Below are positions 33,383 to 37,500 of a DNA stretch of 37,500 bases, piece by piece. Source of the DNA: Methanobacteriota archaeon (lineage in GTDB: Archaea; Methanobacteriota; Methanobacteria; Methanobacteriales; Methanobacteriaceae); the NCBI GenBank assembly GCA_023436175.1, contig JAEZKE010000156.1, positions 1 through 37,500 of the forward strand, read 5' to 3'. How positions within the stretch are numbered: position 1 is the first letter of the stretch; each line of letters opens with the position of its first letter. Both the position numbers and the translations under genes were made by a program. The notes below the pieces were generated by a model. The model saw only the letters and a program-made list of their open reading frames with translations, had not been told where the DNA came from and made no database searches.

Positions 33383-33826
33383 ACTACCCGTAACCTGAGT
33401 TATAACTTATAATTGTATTATATAATATTAACTTAACTGAATTTAAAACTGTAGTTGTTTTTGTTGGGTTTATTTTTAAAGATTATATACTGCTTTGTCC
33501 AGTTATTTTTATAATTTAAAACTTAATAAACTCTGCTAACCGATGAATTTAAAGTTCTATAAATAAAAGGTTGGTAAAATTTTATTTATAATTATTCCTT
33601 TAGTTATCTGATGAAAGGGTGTTGAATTTATCTTTTCACAATTATAGAATTATGATGATATCTGTTTGAAAAATTAATTTTATGATTTAGAAAGGAATGA
33701 ATTTCTTAGATTTAGCTAAATAATTTAAAATAACTTATAAATTCTGCTATAATAAAAAAAATAAAAAAATTAAACCAAAACAAGTCAAAGTTCATGGATT
33801 TTAACTTGTTTTTGAGTAATTAAATT
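33383..33826. other. Non-coding 444 bp
   Basis: Very A+T-rich between mtxX and the phospholipase-like gene. I see no gene and no convincing signal beyond A+T runs. Confidence 0.5.
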
Positions 33827-34414
33827 TTATACACATTTTCTGATCATGCTGTAAGCTACTGATCCAGCATTATTTACTTCTCTTTGAGCTATAGATGGAC
33901 TTTTTGTTTTAAGCCATGCCCTCCAGTCTGACTGTCCCTGTATGTAACCATAAAATAATAAGAAATTTAGACTTCCGCTTGTATATCTTATTGATGGTAC
34001 CATTTTAGTTGCTTGATTTTCAAAAGCTGTATTTTGAGCTGTTGTTTCGGTAGTTACGCAATGAACGGCTACAAATGTGTCTTCAATATAATGGGAAGCT
34101 ACTCCAAAACAATAGCTAGCATATTTATAATTTTTACTTTGATATGCTTTTTTACCATTATTAAGCCATTTTTGAGCTTGCGCAACGCTTTGAGGGTATT
34201 TATGGTTGTTGAAATCTCTGAAAGTAGCATCTGGAGTTTTTGCTCCTATTTTCATTTCATTCAGATTTAGATTATGTTGTACTGATACTGGTAGCGAATA
34301 ATAGATTTTAGTTGCTATATTCTGGTGTGTTTGTACAGGCCATGCTGCTGCTGGTGAAATTAGTAGGGGAATCGCCAGCATAAAAACCACTAAAATTTTT
34401 ATAATTCTTTTCAT
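33827..34414 (-). CDS. Secreted zinc-dependent phospholipase C-like protein
   Basis: A 195-residue exported protein. Signal peptide IIKILVVFMLAIPLLISPAAA is cleaved so that the mature protein starts at Trp25 (WPVQTHQNIA). An N-terminal Trp and following His are zinc ligands in the bacterial phospholipase C / S1-P1 nuclease fold. Further ligands are visible: NNHKYPQS near 69 and ASHYIEDTFVAVH near 110 (H-x3-D with a downstream His). Length is short for the family (bacterial PLC about 245 or more), so it may be a minimal member with another substrate. GGAGATGAT precedes the ATG. Confidence 0.78.
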   Translation of the reverse strand: MKRIIKILVVFMLAIPLLISPAAAWPVQTHQNIATKIYYSLPVSVQHNLNLNEMKIGAKTPDATFRDFNNHKYPQSVAQAQKWLNNGKKAYQSKNYKYASYCFGVASHYIEDTFVAVHCVTTETTAQNTAFENQATKMVPSIRYTSGSLNFLLFYGYIQGQSDWRAWLKTKSPSIAQREVNNAGSVAYSMIRKCV

Positions 34415-35414
34415 ACGATCATCTCCAGTAAAATACCATACGGTAATATGTTTTTACTAATTATTAATACTTTTGGAAAAAATGAATTAATATACATAGT
34501 TAATAAATATTCTTAAACTCTAAAAACTGACATTAACCCATATTATTCCTTATTACATTTTAATAAATTAATACAATATAAAATTAATAGGAATATTCAT
34601 AAGTGTATAAATGAAAAAAATGTATGAGATTAATTACACAAATTTTTCGCTATTTATGTATCAATTAACATCTTAGTCTAAATTTTTTAAGTTTGTATAT
34701 AAATAGTCAATAAAACAGTTTTAAGGGTATTTTCAATAAATTTGTTTATTCAAAATACAGCATTGAATATGTTTCTAACAATTGAATTATAGTTGGTAAA
34801 AGTAAAAAATAAATGATAATTTATTTGGTTTAATAATGCTAAAAATTAGTAGACAGCATAATTAACAAAATTGAAGGGCTAAATATTTAAATCTGGTTTT
34901 ACAACTTTATAACTATATTTCCGTGAAAAGAGGTGCTCTATTTTGACTGCAGTATTACAGATGGTAAATATAAATTAATTTATGATTAATAGCATTTCAT
35001 GATGATAATGCCATGAAAGTAGCCTAAATAATGTATATTTTAAAGTTTAAAGAAATTATAAACTATTTAAGTATATGTGATGTTATTAATGGCGTAAAAC
35101 ATGAGAATATTGGTTTATATTATAATTTAATAAAAATAGCGAATATAAAATAATATTTAAACAATATTTTTGCTGCATTATAAATATTTTTGATATAGAT
35201 TTTTAAGAACATCAAAAGATATTGTAAAAATCGAAATTTGATGAAATATTGAGATCTTGGTGAAATATATCGTTCAATTTAAATAGAATTTGAAAAAGTT
35301 AGTGATAATTTTTATTAATGAGAAAAAAAGATACTTACAAATTCAACTAAAGAATTGTATAAAAAATGGAAGATTAAAATTTAAGTGAGATAATTTTTAA
35401 ATTCAGTGATTTAA
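34415..35414. other. Non-coding 1.0 kb
   Basis: Extremely A+T-rich. A TATA-like element (TTATAACTATAT, about 34905), a GAGGTG ribosome site (about 34931) and a TTG start give an 11-codon frame only (TAVLQMVNIN), which may be a decayed gene start. Otherwise nothing seen. Confidence 0.4.
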
Positions 35415-36542
35415 ATGAAAACCAAAAAAATCTTTTCCATCAGCATGGTAAAAAATGAAATGGATATTATTGAATCTTTTGTTCGGTATAATGTTAATAT
35501 ATTAGATGGGATGATTATTTTAGATAATAAGAGTACTGATGCCACTCTTAAAATTTTAAGACTTCTTGAAAGTGAAGGATTGCCTATTTTCATCTTTGAA
35601 GATGAAGATGGAGTGTTCAATCAAGCTGTTAAAATGAATCAACTGTTATTAAAAGCAGTTAATGAATTTAAAGCTGATGTTATTGTCCCTTTAGATGCAG
35701 ATGAATTTCTTATATCCTCTAATAAAGGTAATCCCAGAAAAATTTTAGATAAAATTGAGCCTGATAGTTTTTATCAGGTAAAATGGAAAACATATGTCCC
35801 TGATTTTAATAATGAACAAGAAAAGTTCATACCTGCTAAAATTACTTCTGCTCGGTATGATGCTGAAGAAATGCATAAATTAATTTTACCTAAAGAATTA
35901 GTTAAAAATTGTGGGGTTAAATTAAATAAGGGTAATCACAGTTTAAAACATAATAAAAAATGTAGTGCTATAAAACAAGTTTTGAATAATGATTTACGCA
36001 TAGCTCACTTTCCTATAAGGTCTAAAGAACAGGCACTGTCTAAACTATCTGTAGGTTGGATCAATAGTTTATGCGATATTGATAGAACAAAAAATCAAAG
36101 CTGGCATCGGCAAAATATGTTTAATGAATTAAAAAAACGTGGAAACTTAGAAAATGAAGATGCAATAGATTTTGCAAAGGGATATTCTTCAACCACTGAT
36201 CTAAACGAGATAAAAATTGAAAAAGATCCTGTTGATTTATCTTTTTGTGATAATATAGAGATAAAGTATACTGATGATGAAACTAATCCCTTATCTGACT
36301 TATTGAGAAATTGTGAGGAACTTTCTTTAAATTATGTAAATTTTAAAAGAGAAACATTTGCTAAAGAAAAACAATTAGAAACGCAGATTGAAGACTTAGG
36401 AAAGCATATTGTTAACTTAAAAAAAGAAAAGATTGCTAAAGAAAAAAAATTAAAAAATAAAATCAGAAAATATCAAAATAGTACTTCCTGGAGAGTTACT
36501 TCTCCCTTACGTAAAATAGGATATGTACTAAGAAATCTGTGA
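35415..36542 (+). CDS. Family-2-type glycosyltransferase with coiled-coil tail
   Basis: A 375-residue enzyme. Residues 1-110 resemble GT2 (Glyco_tranf_2_4 type): IFSISMVKNEMDIIESFVRY, IILDNKSTDATLKIL near 34, and VIVPLDADEFLIS near 89, a DxD-like metal/nucleotide-sugar site. A middle region has RIAHFPIRSKEQALSKL. The C-terminus is a basic coiled coil (KEKQLETQIEDLGKHIVNLK) ending in the NSTSWRVTSPLRKIG motif common to surface-polysaccharide glycosyltransferases. No membrane helix. Predicted role: transfer of a sugar in surface-glycan or S-layer glycan assembly; donor and acceptor unknown. Next to a broken FkbM methyltransferase, as in glycan clusters. Confidence 0.85.
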   Translation: MKTKKIFSISMVKNEMDIIESFVRYNVNILDGMIILDNKSTDATLKILRLLESEGLPIFIFEDEDGVFNQAVKMNQLLLKAVNEFKADVIVPLDADEFLISSNKGNPRKILDKIEPDSFYQVKWKTYVPDFNNEQEKFIPAKITSARYDAEEMHKLILPKELVKNCGVKLNKGNHSLKHNKKCSAIKQVLNNDLRIAHFPIRSKEQALSKLSVGWINSLCDIDRTKNQSWHRQNMFNELKKRGNLENEDAIDFAKGYSSTTDLNEIKIEKDPVDLSFCDNIEIKYTDDETNPLSDLLRNCEELSLNYVNFKRETFAKEKQLETQIEDLGKHIVNLKKEKIAKEKKLKNKIRKYQNSTSWRVTSPLRKIGYVLRNL

Positions 36543-36703
36543 ATTTAATTAGTCTTTGATTAATTAAACTCATTTAAAAAATGGGTAGTAACTGTAACGT
36601 AATAATGATGTAATAATATAAAAATAAAATATGAATGATCTTAAAATAAATAAGTTGATATACTATTTATTTTAGGCATTAAATAAATAAACTACAGAAT
36701 TAC

Positions 36704-37500
36704 TTAAATCAACTTTAATGGTAATACTTTATAAAATTGATCTTTAACATAACAGAAGCTGTAAATTGTCTCTGAATGATTATTTTGGTAAACTTTTTTA
36801 AATCCGACTAATTTATAATCTAATTCTTCTGATTCTAGATGCATTTCTCCCATAATTAAATCAACTTTTTCTAATACATTTTTCTTGATTAAATCATCGA
36901 TAATTTTACTTTCAGCACCGTCAGTATCGATTTTTAAAATAATGTTACAATCAATCTTTTCATTTTCAATTATATTTGATATAACAGTACCTGCCTCTTT
37001 CACTTTTGCTTTTTTTATTTTCATTTGTTCTTTTCCATTTAACCATTCATCCTGAATATTTGTAAATTCTAATTTGGTAGTTGTCACCCCATCACATCCC
37101 GGAAGACAGTATATATCTATGGTATTATTTTCATTAGAAAGTCCAAAATTATACGGTTTTATTTTATGGGCTAGGGTTCAGGTTGAAATTTTCTAAAGCA
37201 AAATCGTAGGTGTCATCATTTATTTTGAATCCATATACCGCTTTACATGAATCAAGGTTTGCAAATTTTAAGGCAGCATAGCCCCGGTTCAGTTCTATAT
37301 CAAAAACAACAAATTCTTTAAACTGATAAAGTTGAGGTACAGAGTATCCATCCATACCATAAATTTCACTAATAGTATAAAAACGATTATTAGTATCTGT
37401 TATTTCAGTGGAAAAAAGAGTATTTGGGGATTGTAACGCTAGAAGCGATCGGTTAAGGAAAGTAAGTTAAGAGATGTTTGTTATAACATTTATAAGCATG
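36704..37500 (-). pseudogene. FkbM-family methyltransferase, broken
   Basis: The C-terminal half (from about 37167 down to 36704) reads PYNFGLSNENNTIDIYCLPG, TTKLEFTN, then ILKIDTDGAESKIIDDLIKK near the end, with the FkbM signature KIDTDGAE. Upstream the frame reads MDGYSVPQLYQFKEFVVFDI, ELNRGYAALKFANL and ENFNLNPSP, then stops at TAA 37164-37166. The two halves are one base out of phase at about 37167-37175; the second resumes at HKIKPYNFG. Further upstream the frame is open only to TAA 37467-37469 with no standard start, and coding character continues beyond (LNRSLLALQSPNTLFS). So the gene is disrupted at least once and cut by the window edge. A sequencing indel is possible. Confidence 0.65.

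Overview
The window looks like the chromosome of a mesophilic methanogenic archaeon of the order Methanobacteriales, most likely a Methanobacterium-like species. The evidence is a strongly A+T-rich sequence, frequent GGTGA-type ribosome binding sites 5-7 nt from the start codon, archaeal-only genes (SRP19, pantoate kinase, archaeal riboflavin reductase, TrmB regulators), a methanogenesis marker 4 (MtxX) gene, and a pectin-lyase-like adhesin typical of this order. The genus is an inference. No rRNA, tRNA, CRISPR array or intact insertion sequence was seen.

Layout. Positions 1-2560 hold two minus-strand genes: a truncated QueG-like Fe-S protein and glmS. The plus strand from 2817 to 8040 is a housekeeping block: purC, then a tight purS-purQ-cobA-hemD-SRP19 run (FGAM synthetase subunits, then uroporphyrinogen III synthesis and methylation towards corrinoids/F430), then a RecJ-like DHH nuclease. 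From 8310 to 10454 come an unknown gene whose promoter and start are duplicated, a universal stress protein and a winged-helix regulator. From 10602 to 12329 a minus-strand redox operon (SnoaL-like protein, double CDGSH protein, frameshifted desulforedoxin-like gene, Rieske ferredoxin) faces a divergent TrmB regulator. From 13285 to 19833 follow a phosphodiesterase broken by an in-frame TGA, pantoate kinase, a PHP hydrolase, GDPD, a MarR regulator, a riboflavin-pathway reductase and several very small membrane, Cys-rich or secreted proteins. The surface/accessory part (20094-25000) has a CMD protein, a CapA-like protein and an 833-residue beta-helix adhesin. A 1.4-kb non-coding stretch carries a hairpin array and a structured-RNA candidate. 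It is followed by a REC-PAS-GAF-PAS-histidine kinase, a second hairpin array, gene debris, a CPBP protease and a decayed phage tape-measure-like gene. From 31055 to 33382 lies tatD / uppS-mtxX. The right end has a secreted zinc phospholipase-like protein, a family-2 glycosyltransferase and a broken FkbM methyltransferase.

Main points of interest. (1) Three genes have strong Shine-Dalgarno sites but only a non-canonical start codon (AUA at 15753 and 18621, CUG at 24995). (2) A GC-rich, multi-hairpin region at about 25.65-25.84 kb looks like an undescribed RNA. (3) Arrays of short stem-loops sit upstream and just downstream of the sensor kinase. (4) Two genes, purC and the gene at 8310, have tandemly duplicated promoter regions. 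(5) The redox operon with its divergent TrmB regulator looks like an uncharacterised stress-response unit. Several broken genes (in-frame TGA, single frameshifts) could be true decay or assembly error, which the sequence alone cannot settle.
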